DNA from: CAZDXJ01 sp964509475
Lineage (GTDB): Bacteria > Pseudomonadota > Gammaproteobacteria > Methylococcales > Methylomonadaceae
Direction of reading: 5' to 3'
Assembly (NCBI GenBank): GCA_964509475.1
Contig: CAZDXJ010000005.1
Location: forward strand, 1-64,000
DNA length: 64,000 bases
Shown here: one piece after another, positions 56,019-64,000 of the stretch
Layout: every line of letters begins with the position of its first letter
Numbering within the stretch: the stretch's first letter is position 1
Made by a program: the position numbers and the translations under genes
Notes under the pieces: generated by a model
Told to the model about the DNA's origin: nothing
What the model saw: the letters and a program-made list of their open reading frames with translations, nothing else
Database searches by the model: none

Positions 56019-56435
56019 ATGTGCCGATTATCAAAAACAAGGGGGTTTACCCTGATTGAGTTGATGATCGTTGTCGCCATTATTGGTATTTTGGCCTCGA
56101 TTGCGATTCCAGCCTATCAGGATTACACCAAACGCGCCTACGCCGCCGAGGGTCTTAATCTTGCCAATGCCGTTAAAACCGCCATCTGGGATTATTATTC
56201 CATGAACAATGCCTGGCCAGCCGATAATGCTGCCGCCGGTTTGGCGGGCGCATCCAGTATTATCAGCTCTGCGGTAACAAGCATTGCCGTCACTGGCAGC
56301 CAAATCGATATTCACTTTAACGCAAAGCTGGATAACCAGAACCTGATCCTGTCGGCATCCGCAGGTAAAGGTTCTTTACAATGGGACTGCGCAGGCGGTA
56401 GTTTGTCGCATCGCTACCGTCCCCGATCCTGTTGA
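56019..56435 (+). CDS. Second type IV pilin, tandem paralogue
   Basis: A 138-aa prepilin with the same [20 protein letters not shown] helix. A stretch of its DNA (around 56101-56136) is almost identical to pilA (around 55607-55642), while the globular part is different. It has the disulfide Cys pair ([15 protein letters not shown]). A strong AAAGGAGG ribosome site precedes it, but a terminator lies between the genes, so expression may be low or alternative. The pattern suggests duplication followed by divergence in the exposed domain. Confidence 0.94.
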   Translation: MCRLSKTRGFTLIELMIVVAIIGILASIAIPAYQDYTKRAYAAEGLNLANAVKTAIWDYYSMNNAWPADNAAAGLAGASSIISSAVTSIAVTGSQIDIHFNAKLDNQNLILSASAGKGSLQWDCAGGSLSHRYRPRSC

Positions 56436-56441
56436 TTTTTT

Positions 56442-56682
56442 TATACTCCGCGCGGTCACGGTTGCGGATGATGTAGGTGCGGTTTTCGCATCCGTAAGCA
56501 CGCGGAGCGAGTAGGGGCGTATTGCAATACGCCCAACACACGCCCAATACACGCCCAACACGCCCCCTACGTCTTAATCCCTTCGGATTCAGAGAAAGTT
56601 TTTATACTTCACGCGGTTACGGTTGCGGATTTTGAAAATAGCTGTTGTTGGAGTTCAAGAGTGTTTTTTACACTCCGTACAA
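56442..56682. repeat. Two TATACT ends and a GGGCGTATTGCAATACGCCC palindrome
   Basis: Left-end-like TATACTCCGCGCGGTCACGG is at 56442. A copy in inverted orientation of the right end of element B spans 56603-56682. Between them lie a 20-bp perfect palindrome (about 56516-56535) and short CACGCCCAA-type tandem repeats up to 56570. The 56436-56743 spacer has no gene. Confidence 0.6.
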
Positions 56683-56743
56683 CCCTGCAAAGTGAGGGCG
56701 GGACTTGATTGGTTCGGCTGTATTCTGTAAGCTCTTACTCTTC

Positions 56744-58696
56744 ATGACGCATTCATTTTCTGCATCTTTGACCTGGCAAATGCTGTTGCCGGTTGCCCTG
56801 GCTGTGATTTTATGCCTGACCGTCTGGCTTTACTGGCCCGGGCTGGGTGGTATTTTTTTATTTGATGACCTGGCCAATTTGCAGGTTTGGGGCGATTTGC
56901 AGGCGCAGACCCCTTTTGGCCGTTTTCTTGAATTTGTTTTTTCCAATCGATCCGGACCCACCGGCCGGCCTGTCAGCATGGCCAGTTTCTGGATCGATGA
57001 TTTTGCCTGGCCTTCACATCCGCGTTCGTTTGAATACACTAACCTTATGTTGCACCTGTTGAACGGGGCGCTGGTTTTTTATGTAGTGTATTTATCCAGT
57101 TTTTTTAGAGATGATCTGAAAGCGTCGCAGCGGTGGATTATGGCGCTGTTTTGCATGACGTTATGGCTATGGCATCCTCTGAATAATTCAACGGCACTGT
57201 ACATTATCCAGCGCATGACCGAACTCAGTGCATTGTTTATGCTGGCTGGCTTGATTTGTTATTTGAAGTTACGCCCCCAATGCCAAATACAAGCACAAAA
57301 AACCTATTTTTGGATGACGATTGGTTTGGGTATTTTTGGTTTACTGGCGATATTCAGTAAAGAAAACGGCGCTTTGCTGCTGACCTATGTTTTGGTTCTG
57401 GAATACACGCTGTTCAATGCAATGCCGGCCGCGTCCTGGCATCACCGCTGGCGGTTTATTGTTTTGACGTTGCCTACCGTATTTTTAATGGTATTGCTTT
57501 TCGTCAAAACCTTTGCTCAAGGCGTGGCGAAAGCCTACAGTCAACGTGATTTTGATTTGTTTGAACGTTTGCTCAGCGAAGCTCGTATCCTTTGTGATTA
57601 TCTGTATCAAATCCTGTCACCGCATATGGGTGGAAGCGGCGTTTTTCACGATGACTATTTACCTTCGCGCGGTTTGACCGAACCGTTTACGACCTTGCCG
57701 GCCGTGTTGACGGTTTTTTGCCTGATTGGCACCGCCTTGTATGTGCGCAAGCGTTATCCGGTTTACAGCTTCGCAATACTCTGGTTTTTTGGGGGGCATT
57801 GGCTGGAGTCCGGTTTTTTGCCACTGGAACTATATTTTGAACACCGTAATTATTTACCCAATCTTGGGCCTTTGCTGGCGATTGCTTATTTTATCGTTAT
57901 TGACAGCGCGTTTTTGCGGCGCAGAGTTCGCTTTATTGTTTATGGCACCGCCGTTGCATTGTTGGTTCTGTTTGCGGGCGTTACTCGGTACAATGCCATT
58001 GTTTGGGGGCAACCTGAAATATTTTCTGCCATTACCGTACGCGAACATCCACGATCAGTACGCGCCAACCAGACTGCTGCGCAGATTGCTTTTATTCAAC
58101 ACGATTTGCAACAGGCCCGTTTTTATATCCAGCAAGCCTGGCAGGCTAACCCTCAAGATGGGGCTTTGCTGCTGGAGTTATTACAACTGGACTGCGAAGC
58201 GCAAACATTGACTTCAGATTTCATGGCAGAGCTGGAGCGACAACTTACTAAAGTGCATTTTTCCAATGCGGTCGTTCCCACTCTGGAACATTTGTTTGTA
58301 GACTCGAAAAAAGACAAATGTCCTTTGTTTCAAGGTCGAGAATATCAGCATTTGATAAATACCTTGCTGCAAAACCCGAATTTTCAAACCGCTTATGTAC
58401 AACATGCGCTTTATTATTGGCTGGGCCGGAACTATGCGAGGCAACGCTTGTTGTCGCCAGCGATTGAAGCTTTGGATAAGGCATTTCAATACAAGCCGGT
58501 TGTTAAAATTCCACTGCAACAGGCCGTCTGGTTGAGCAGTGCCGGTTTGTATGACGACGCACTGACTTATATCGACAAAGCCAAACGCTTTAACCAAACC
58601 CAATCCCTGTTGTTTCAGAACATAGGCAGGCAGGAAATCCGGTTTTATGAACAGCAGATTATCAAGGCGCAGGCGGCTTTGATTAATGTGCAATAA
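56744..58696 (+). CDS. GT-C-type membrane glycosyltransferase with TPR-like tail
   Basis: From the ATG at 56744 it is 650 aa. The first 430 residues are about ten TM helices with the GT-C acidic pair in GIFLFDDLANLQVW after TM1. RPVSMASFWI, NLMLHLLNG and FEHRNYLPNLG follow; these are typical of TMTC/TPR membrane glycosyltransferases. The C-terminal 200 residues are helical repeats of TPR type. It follows two pilin genes, so transfer of a glycan from a lipid carrier to pilin is likely, but this is inferred from context. A TTG at 56705 could extend it. Confidence 0.78.
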   Translation: MTHSFSASLTWQMLLPVALAVILCLTVWLYWPGLGGIFLFDDLANLQVWGDLQAQTPFGRFLEFVFSNRSGPTGRPVSMASFWIDDFAWPSHPRSFEYTNLMLHLLNGALVFYVVYLSSFFRDDLKASQRWIMALFCMTLWLWHPLNNSTALYIIQRMTELSALFMLAGLICYLKLRPQCQIQAQKTYFWMTIGLGIFGLLAIFSKENGALLLTYVLVLEYTLFNAMPAASWHHRWRFIVLTLPTVFLMVLLFVKTFAQGVAKAYSQRDFDLFERLLSEARILCDYLYQILSPHMGGSGVFHDDYLPSRGLTEPFTTLPAVLTVFCLIGTALYVRKRYPVYSFAILWFFGGHWLESGFLPLELYFEHRNYLPNLGPLLAIAYFIVIDSAFLRRRVRFIVYGTAVALLVLFAGVTRYNAIVWGQPEIFSAITVREHPRSVRANQTAAQIAFIQHDLQQARFYIQQAWQANPQDGALLLELLQLDCEAQTLTSDFMAELERQLTKVHFSNAVVPTLEHLFVDSKKDKCPLFQGREYQHLINTLLQNPNFQTAYVQHALYYWLGRNYARQRLLSPAIEALDKAFQYKPVVKIPLQQAVWLSSAGLYDDALTYIDKAKRFNQTQSLLFQNIGRQEIRFYEQQIIKAQAALINVQ

Positions 58697-58704
58697 ATTT
58701 GATA

Positions 58705-59154
58705 TCAATCTTTATCGCAATATCGCTGACCGTAGTTTATCGATTTTTCCATTATGGCCAGAACGGCGGGTGTATATTTGAGCGCATCCGAAAAAAGCCG
58801 TTGTATATCTTCCTGAGTATATTCATGCACGATTTCATTCCTTATTTCCTTGATAATACGCATTTGTTCGGTTGATTCAATCAAACCTCTTTTTTCGGCA
58901 TGATGCACAACGTCGATCAAGGTACCCTGGTTTTCAAATTCGACATCATCAATGGATCGAAAAACCCTGCGAATCAGATAGTCAATACTGCGGGCAAAGC
59001 GGGAACAAAGCGTTTCCAGGGCGTCCATTGCTTCCGGTAGGTAAGGTGTGGACAGGGGTATTTTTTGACAAATCCGGTAAGACCTTGCCAGCCAGTAATA
59101 TTGGTTTTCCAAGGCTTTTATGTTTTGTATGAGGAACTGCTGACTGCGTGTCAT
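58705..59154 (-). CDS. HEPN-domain toxin-like protein (HepT family)
   Basis: A 149-aa all-helical HEPN protein. The RNEIVHEY motif near residue 106 fits the RX4HXY motif of HepT ribonuclease toxins, where the Tyr is modified by the MntA partner. Its start overlaps the antitoxin gene as ATGA. The size is close to the HI0074-like branch. It is convergent with the GT-C gene (8-bp gap). Confidence 0.85.
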   Translation of the reverse strand: MTRSQQFLIQNIKALENQYYWLARSYRICQKIPLSTPYLPEAMDALETLCSRFARSIDYLIRRVFRSIDDVEFENQGTLIDVVHHAEKRGLIESTEQMRIIKEIRNEIVHEYTQEDIQRLFSDALKYTPAVLAIMEKSINYGQRYCDKD

Positions 59155-59435
59155 AATTCAACCGCTTGTTGCTTGATTTTGTCAATAAACGGGTTGTGTT
59201 GTTTGCCGTTATCCAGCAGTATATCCAGTTTTTGTTCGCCAAACTGCTGATAAAAAGCCATGCGGATTTTTCGGATATCGGATTTGCCCAGTTTTTCGCT
59301 ACGAATCAACAAATCGATGTCACCGCCTTTTTTTGTATTATCGACTCTGGAACCGAAAAGGTATAAACGCGCTGTTTTATCCAGATCATATAATGCTTTT
59401 TTGAGCAGGGCGATTTGTTCTTTTTCTATTCTCAA
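59151..59435 (-). CDS. MNT-domain nucleotidyltransferase antitoxin (MntA family)
   Basis: A 94-aa minimal nucleotidyltransferase. The LFGSRVDNTKKGGDIDLLI segment gives GS-x9-DxD, the Pol-beta-type active site. In the HepT/MntA systems this enzyme AMPylates the toxin Tyr and silences it. The gene precedes and overlaps the HEPN gene on the minus strand. The pair lies inside a region bracketed by 108-bp inverted repeats. Confidence 0.86.
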   Translation of the reverse strand: MRIEKEQIALLKKALYDLDKTARLYLFGSRVDNTKKGGDIDLLIRSEKLGKSDIRKIRMAFYQQFGEQKLDILLDNGKQHNPFIDKIKQQAVEL

Positions 59436-59483
59436 TCTAAACCCAAAAGATCATGTATTTTTTCAGTACCCATGATATACCGT

Positions 59484-59591
59484 ACGCGGCCACACTTGTC
59501 TGTTGGCAGACAGGCTTGCCCAGCCCTTCCACGGAAGAGCTGGGCTTGCGGATTTTGAATATCAAATGAATGAACCACGAAAAACACAAAA
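59484..59591. repeat. 108-bp inverted repeat, right copy
   Basis: The inverted partner of 54793-54900, including REP-type hairpin copy 5 at 59516-59550. Confidence 0.75.
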
Positions 59592-60007
59592 CCCGGATCG
59601 GGTCGGTTCGGCGATAGCCATAACCCAACACATGAACCTGGGCAACGAAGCGCCGTTCCAGGGCATTGGCCGATTCGCTGCGCTCCTGTCGGCCACCGGG
59701 CAGGTGATCGGCCAGGCGCTGTGTCGTATTCATGGTTCTGTGCTGTGCGGATAAATCCGCACCTGCCCCATGCAATATTTGTTTTTACGGGATATGCCCT
59801 GCTCAACCCTGTCGGGCGACTCCGGCAAACCGGTCTGCAACAGGTTTCGATGTCTGCTTTATTTTCCGCATTCGTAACCGCGTAGAGTATATAACAAAAA
59901 CCGGATTATGATAACATTGCAAAAAACAGGGTGCCGGGCAAGCGCTGCGATTGCGGCAAGCGTTTCGTCTGAGCCAATACAAAAACAACGAACTCAAAAT
60001 AATCAAT
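59592..60007. repeat. Spacer with a palindrome, a TATACT end and the 21-bp repeat
   Basis: It holds the GTGCGGAT palindrome (59745-59762, as at 55033), an element end ending in GAGTATA (59864-59891), and the inverted copy of the 18048 repeat (59922-59943). No gene is visible between the MntA gene and the GT2 gene. Confidence 0.55.
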
Positions 60008-60877
60008 ATGAAAATCAGTATCATCCTGCCCGCCAAAAATGAGGCACAAAATCTTGCTTCCTTACTGCAACGTATTGCCGCGATCTTACCTGATGCGCAA
60101 ATCCTGCTGGTCGATGATGGTTCAAGCGATGCCACGGCAAGTATCGCCCGGCAAAACGGCGCCCGCGTTATCAGTCACCCTTACAGCCAGGGCAATGGCG
60201 CAGCGATTAAAACCGGCGCCCGCAACGCCAGCGGTGATATTCTGGTTTTCATGGATGCGGACGGTCAGCATAAACCCGAGGATATTCCCCGTTTATTGGA
60301 AAAGCTGAATGAGGGTTATGACATGGTGGTCGGCGCCCGCAAGGCCGATACCCACGCCTCATTGACCCGGCGTTTCGGCAACGGTTTTTACAATGGGTTT
60401 GCATCGGTTATGACCGGACACCGTATCGAGGATTTGACTTCCGGTTTCCGTGCCGTCCGAGCCAGAAAATTTCGCAAGTTTTTGTATTTACTGCCGAATG
60501 GATTTTCCTATCCGACCACCAGCACGATGGCTTTTTTCCGCTCCGGTTTTCCGGTAGCCTACATCCCCATACAAGCCGGGCAAAGAGCAGGCCACAGTCA
60601 TATCAAATTATTCAAGGACGGCACCCGGTTTTTGGTGATCATTCTGAAAATCGGTGCCTTGTTTTCGCCGATGCGCTTGTTTTTACCGATTAGTCTGGCT
60701 TTGTTTTTTACCGGATTGAGTTATTATGGTTATACTTATTATATGGAAACCCGATTTACCAATATGAGTGCCTTGCTGTTTACCACTTCGGTGCTGACGT
60801 TTTTGATGGGCATTTTATCGGAGCAGGTTTCTTCACTGCACTACAAAGGTATCGACAATAACACCGATCAACAATAA
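60008..60877 (+). CDS. GT2-family glycosyltransferase (polyprenyl-phosphate type)
   Basis: From the ATG at 60008 it is 289 aa. The GT-A domain shows ILPAKNEAQNLASLL, VDDGSSDAT and the DXD in FMDADGQHKPED. Two C-terminal TM helices (about 205-265) put it with DPM1-like enzymes that charge a polyprenyl phosphate with a sugar. Such a donor is what a GT-C enzyme like the one at 56744 would use. It starts a plus-strand run of four genes. Confidence 0.88.
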   Translation: MKISIILPAKNEAQNLASLLQRIAAILPDAQILLVDDGSSDATASIARQNGARVISHPYSQGNGAAIKTGARNASGDILVFMDADGQHKPEDIPRLLEKLNEGYDMVVGARKADTHASLTRRFGNGFYNGFASVMTGHRIEDLTSGFRAVRARKFRKFLYLLPNGFSYPTTSTMAFFRSGFPVAYIPIQAGQRAGHSHIKLFKDGTRFLVIILKIGALFSPMRLFLPISLALFFTGLSYYGYTYYMETRFTNMSALLFTTSVLTFLMGILSEQVSSLHYKGIDNNTDQQ

Positions 60878-60888
60878 GGTTTAACAAG

Positions 60889-62034
60889 ATGAAAAAACCG
60901 GTTTTACTGCTGGTCAGCCGCAATTATCCGCCTTTGGTTGGCGGCATGGAACGGCTTAATCAAAAAATGCTGCTTGAGCTGGCCAAAGATTATCAAACCG
61001 TGTTGGTCGGGCCGGAACATGCGCCGGTTGTGGACGGGGTGCCGGAACATCTGTGGCAATGTTCGATGGCGGCACCCGGGCGGTTTTTGGTTTCGGCGCT
61101 GTTTAAAACCCTGGTGGCGGCCAGGCGGCTAAAACCCGATATTGTCCTGGCCGGCAGCGGCTTGACCGCGCCGATTGTCTGGTTTGCCGCACGTCTTTTC
61201 AAGGCACGTTGTCTGGTTTATCTGCACGGCCTGGATATCGAAGTCAAACACCGGTTTTATCAATGCTTGTGGCCGCCTTTTTTCCGGCGCTTTGATGGGG
61301 TCATCGTCAACAGCCATTTTACCCAAGACCTGGCTGTCAAAGCTGGTGTTGCACCGGAACGGATTCATATTGTACATCCAGGCGTGGCCTTGCCCGATCG
61401 ACAGCAATCCGCTGAAAAACGTCAGACCTTCAGAAAACAGCACCATCTTGGCGATGCGCCGGTGTTGCTTTATGTTGGGCGCATTATCGAACGTAAGGGA
61501 CTTTTACCTTTTGTTCAATATGTCCTGCCGAAAGTTATTGCAAAATATCCGGATGTGCAATTGCTGGTTGTGGGTGATAATCCGGATCAAGCCTTATTAA
61601 AACAAAACGATGAACGTCAACTTGTCAAAAATGCACTTGTAGCTCAAAATCTTGAGGAGCGGGTGTTTTTTTTGGGAAGCGTCTCCGATGAAGAATTAAA
61701 CGCCGCGTATTTTGCGGCGGATGTATTGATATTTCCGGTGCAACCTTGTTTACACGATAGCGAGGGCTTTGGTATGGTGGCTATTGAAGCCGCCGCACAT
61801 GGCCTACCCACGGTTGCGTTTGCTGCCGGCGGTGTGCCGGATGCGGTGGCCGATGGGGTTTCAGGACGTCTTGTTGCAGCGGGTGACAATAGCGGTTTTG
61901 CCCAGGCCGTTTGTGAACTGTTGGCGGCTCCGGCTGCCCGTTACCGCGATTCCTGCCGGAGTTTTGCCCAAGCCTTTGCCTGGGACGCTTTTGGACGAAA
62001 TATCAGAGAAATCTGTCATTATTTTGGACGCTAA
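60889..62034 (+). CDS. GT4-family glycosyltransferase
   Basis: A 381-aa GT-B enzyme. The N-terminal domain has SRNYPPLVGGMERLNQ. The C-terminal domain has LLYVGRIIERKGL and the EX7E motif in SEGFGMVAIEAAAHGLPTVA. It probably adds a sugar to a lipid-linked glycan; donor and acceptor unknown. It follows the GT2 gene after 11 bases, and the methyltransferase gene starts one base after its stop. Confidence 0.92.
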   Translation: MKKPVLLLVSRNYPPLVGGMERLNQKMLLELAKDYQTVLVGPEHAPVVDGVPEHLWQCSMAAPGRFLVSALFKTLVAARRLKPDIVLAGSGLTAPIVWFAARLFKARCLVYLHGLDIEVKHRFYQCLWPPFFRRFDGVIVNSHFTQDLAVKAGVAPERIHIVHPGVALPDRQQSAEKRQTFRKQHHLGDAPVLLYVGRIIERKGLLPFVQYVLPKVIAKYPDVQLLVVGDNPDQALLKQNDERQLVKNALVAQNLEERVFFLGSVSDEELNAAYFAADVLIFPVQPCLHDSEGFGMVAIEAAAHGLPTVAFAAGGVPDAVADGVSGRLVAAGDNSGFAQAVCELLAAPAARYRDSCRSFAQAFAWDAFGRNIREICHYFGR

Positions 62035-62035
62035 G

Positions 62036-62779
62036 GTGACAATTCCCCAAATATCTAAAAATCGTCAACCGCACGCTGTTCTTGATTTGGCATCGCGTCA
62101 TTTGAAAGCGGTTAAAATTGAGCGTTTGTTAAATCTTGCAAGCCGAAAACAACCGGTTAAACTATTGGAAATCGGCACGGGATCGGGTGGCATTGCGCAT
62201 TATTTCGCCACCCGTTCTGCAATCAATTGTCAAGTAACCGCTGTGGATATCATCGATCAACGTCAGGTGCATGAAGGTTTTGATTTTCGGCAAGTTCGCG
62301 ATACACAATTGCCTTTTCCCGACAAGCATTTTGATGTTGTCTTGACCAATCATGTGATTGAGCATGTCGGCGATGGCCAGGCGCAAAAAAATCATCTGCA
62401 CGAAATACATCGGGTCATGAGTCCAGAGGGCGTTGCTTATCTGGCGGTGCCGAATCGCTGGATGCTGGTTGAGCCGCATTACCGGCTGGCTTTTTTAAGC
62501 TGGCTGCCCCAATCATTACGCACGCCTTATTTGCGCCTCATGCGGCGGGGGCGTTATTATGACTGCAATCCGTTCACACTGGGCGCTCTTGAACGGCTTT
62601 TGCAGGAAAGCGGATTCAAATACCGTAACCTGGGCCGTCAGGCTTTACGGGAAACCCTGGTGATTGAAGGTGATAAAGGGCGTCTTGCCAAAATGATTGC
62701 AAACCTTCCCGATAGGGCGCTTGACCACCTGGCTCCCGTTATCCCAACCCTTATTTATCGGCTTGAGCATCGACAATGA
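62036..62779 (+). CDS. Class I SAM-dependent methyltransferase
   Basis: The SAM-binding motif LLEIGTGSGGIAHYF and the later DVVLTNHVIEHV segment show a class I (Rossmann) methyltransferase. I use the GTG at 62036, just after the GT4 stop, giving 247 aa; the longer frame from 61769 lies inside the GT4 gene. Position between two glycosyltransferases suggests it methylates a sugar. Its end overlaps the next gene by four bases. Confidence 0.85.
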   Translation: MTIPQISKNRQPHAVLDLASRHLKAVKIERLLNLASRKQPVKLLEIGTGSGGIAHYFATRSAINCQVTAVDIIDQRQVHEGFDFRQVRDTQLPFPDKHFDVVLTNHVIEHVGDGQAQKNHLHEIHRVMSPEGVAYLAVPNRWMLVEPHYRLAFLSWLPQSLRTPYLRLMRRGRYYDCNPFTLGALERLLQESGFKYRNLGRQALRETLVIEGDKGRLAKMIANLPDRALDHLAPVIPTLIYRLEHRQ

Positions 62780-63807
62780 AAACATCCATAACGCCGGCTG
62801 TCTGGTTTCCGGCAATTCGTGCGGGCAGCGGCACCGATGTATTTACTGAACGTCTGGTCGAAGGTTTGTGCCAACGCGGTTTACAGGCTGAAATTAGCTG
62901 GCTGCCTCATCGCGCTGAATATGCGCCCTGGACGGTTGCTGAATTGAAACCACCCGCATGGGCCAATATTGCTCATGTCAATACCTGGTTGCCGCAAAAG
63001 TTTATCCCCGACAGCCTGCCTTTTGTGGCGACCATGCATGGTTGCGTCCATGATGCCGCACTGGAACCTTACAAGCGCTATTCCCAAGCACTTTATCATC
63101 GTTTTTGGGTGAAAAAAATAGAACGTAGAGTGCTTAATCATGCCAAACAGGTTACGGCTGTCAGCCACTATACGGCGCGGCAAACCCAAAAAACATATTC
63201 GGTTACCAATATTGAAGTGATTCATAATGGCATTCGACTGGATGGCGTTTTCCAGCCAGAACAGGCAAGACAAGAGCATCGCCCGTTCCGTTTACTTTAT
63301 GTAGGTAACTGGTCTTTGCGTAAGGGAACAGATTTATTGATGCCCATTATGCGACAATTGGGATTGGGCTTTGAGTTGTATTACACCGCAGATCGCGATA
63401 AGGCATGTTCAACGGCAAAAATGGCTTCCAATGTCCATTCATTAGGCCGCCTGGATAGCCCAGAAGCAATGGCCAGAGCTTACCGGGAAGCGGATGCACT
63501 GTTATTTCCTACCCGCTTGGAAGGTTTACCTCTTGTTGTCCTGGAAGCCTATGCTTGTGGCTTGCCAGTGATTGCTACAAAAGGTTCGTCTTTGCCTGAG
63601 GTTATAGATGATGGTAAAACCGGCTTGTTATGCCCGCAGGATGATGTGGCTGCTTTTGTTAATGCCGCGCGTCGGCTTGCTAATGATTTCAACCTTTGGC
63701 AGCGCATGGGAAACGCGGCGCGTGCGCGGGTTGAAGAATATTTTGGAATCGATGCAATGATTGAGCACTATATTGCCATATATGAAAAGGTTCTTGCAAA
63801 TTCATGA
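62776..63807 (+). CDS. GT4-family glycosyltransferase
   Basis: A 343-aa GT-B enzyme with an N-terminal GSGTDVFTERLVEGL and a C-terminal RLLYVGNWSLRKGTDLL. EX7E is in RLEGLPLVVLEAYACGLPVIA. The EVIDDGKTGLL tail is typical of the family. It is the last complete gene of the run. It and the first GT4 gene are clearly different enzymes. Substrate unknown. Confidence 0.92.
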   Translation: MKTSITPAVWFPAIRAGSGTDVFTERLVEGLCQRGLQAEISWLPHRAEYAPWTVAELKPPAWANIAHVNTWLPQKFIPDSLPFVATMHGCVHDAALEPYKRYSQALYHRFWVKKIERRVLNHAKQVTAVSHYTARQTQKTYSVTNIEVIHNGIRLDGVFQPEQARQEHRPFRLLYVGNWSLRKGTDLLMPIMRQLGLGFELYYTADRDKACSTAKMASNVHSLGRLDSPEAMARAYREADALLFPTRLEGLPLVVLEAYACGLPVIATKGSSLPEVIDDGKTGLLCPQDDVAAFVNAARRLANDFNLWQRMGNAARARVEEYFGIDAMIEHYIAIYEKVLANS

Positions 63808-63871
63808 ATCTGGCAGTGTTGGTGCTTTACCTAGACAAGCCAGTACTAAAGCGTGCCATGCGACTAAATTT

Positions 63872-64000
63872 CTATATCGCATACAGCGTAGAGTTGCCCG
63901 AAGAGGCAGACTGATTATTCTCCCTATCAATAGAATAGTCCAGTCCAGATAACTGTTTGCCAGTTTTTTCATCAAGAGCAAATGCCCCTTTGCGACATGG
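63872..64000 (-). CDS. Possible C-terminal end of a gene leaving the window
   Basis: The minus strand is open from the window edge to a TAG at 63872, giving 42 residues that end GNSTLYAI. The piece includes CRKGAFALDEKTGKQLSG, which reads like a real protein but is too short to classify. A short plus-strand frame starting with ATG at 63804 ends after 36 codons and overlaps it. Only one of the two can be real. Confidence 0.3.
   Translation of the reverse strand, partial: PCRKGAFALDEKTGKQLSGLDYSIDRENNQSASSGNSTLYAI

Noticed and set aside
63804..63914. Short plus-strand frame overlapping the last GT4 stop
   Set aside because: It has an ATGA overlap like a coupled gene, but ends after 36 codons and shows no family feature.
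1..64000. tRNA or rRNA genes
   Set aside because: Reading the spacers gave no cloverleaf or rRNA-like sequence; a tRNAscan-SE run would settle it.

Overview
The window looks like a chromosomal stretch of a gammaproteobacterium. The housekeeping genes (succinylase-branch dap genes, ribD/ribE, RsmJ, a UbiH-type hydroxylase, type IV pilins with a sigma-54 promoter, CusABC) are all of gammaproteobacterial type. A DUF2380-like gene, abundant copper handling and many small c-type cytochromes would fit a methanotroph or methylotroph (Methylococcales-like), but no methane or methanol oxidation gene is present, so that assignment is an inference.

Region 1 (about 1-9.2 kb) is housekeeping. On the minus strand are mazG, a PfkB-family kinase, dgkA and gcvH. 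On the plus strand are ribD and ribE. Back on the minus strand is a DAP/lysine run: M48 lipoprotein peptidase, dapC, dapD, a small unknown gene, an ArsC-like protein and dapE. Three DnaA-box-like sites, two of them perfect and inverted, lie between dgkA and gcvH. Region 2 (9.4-24.7 kb) holds an unusually long GltB-like protein, cysJ, a UbiH-type hydroxylase, a complete SUF operon (Rrf2 regulator-sufB-C-D-S-U) and rsmJ.

Region 3 (25-40 kb) is a metal and redox island. It has a CusCBA-type copper/silver RND pump whose adaptor carries two tandem heavy-metal-binding domains, a lipoprotein cytochrome c, a coiled-coil porin, and a small periplasmic cytochrome c. A membrane protein fusing a CxxCH heme domain to an NqrC-like flavinylation domain follows, then an NqrF-like reductase, a P1B-1 copper ATPase with two metal-binding repeats, and a small HMA-like protein. 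No NqrA, B, D or E is present. The best reading is an NADH to periplasm electron-transfer chain not coupled to the Na+ pump and genetically linked to copper export.

Region 4 (40-47 kb) starts with a frameshifted DUF2380-like gene (seven-G tract). A five-gene biosynthetic operon follows: a flavin-dependent halogenase-like enzyme with a WxWxIP motif, an acyl carrier protein, a stand-alone condensation-type transferase, a second FAD oxidoreductase and an AMP-forming acyl ligase. There is no ketosynthase and no NRPS module. I consider this operon and the heme-NqrC/NqrF module the two best candidates for undescribed systems.

Region 5 (47-54.7 kb) holds secreted proteins of unknown function, two paralogous membrane-anchored proteins built from a novel LRRH repeat and sharing a promoter, and modABC. 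Region 6 (54.8-64 kb) has two tandem type IV pilins, a GT-C/TPR membrane glycosyltransferase, a HepT/MntA pair, and a run of GT2, GT4, methyltransferase and GT4 genes. It resembles a pilin or surface glycosylation locus. From about 39 kb onward the intergenic DNA is full of dispersed elements: MITE-like sequences with TATACT-type ends, a second MITE-like element, REP-type hairpins, and 108-bp inverted repeats that bracket the pilin genes. One insertion appears to have truncated a gene at 46.7 kb.
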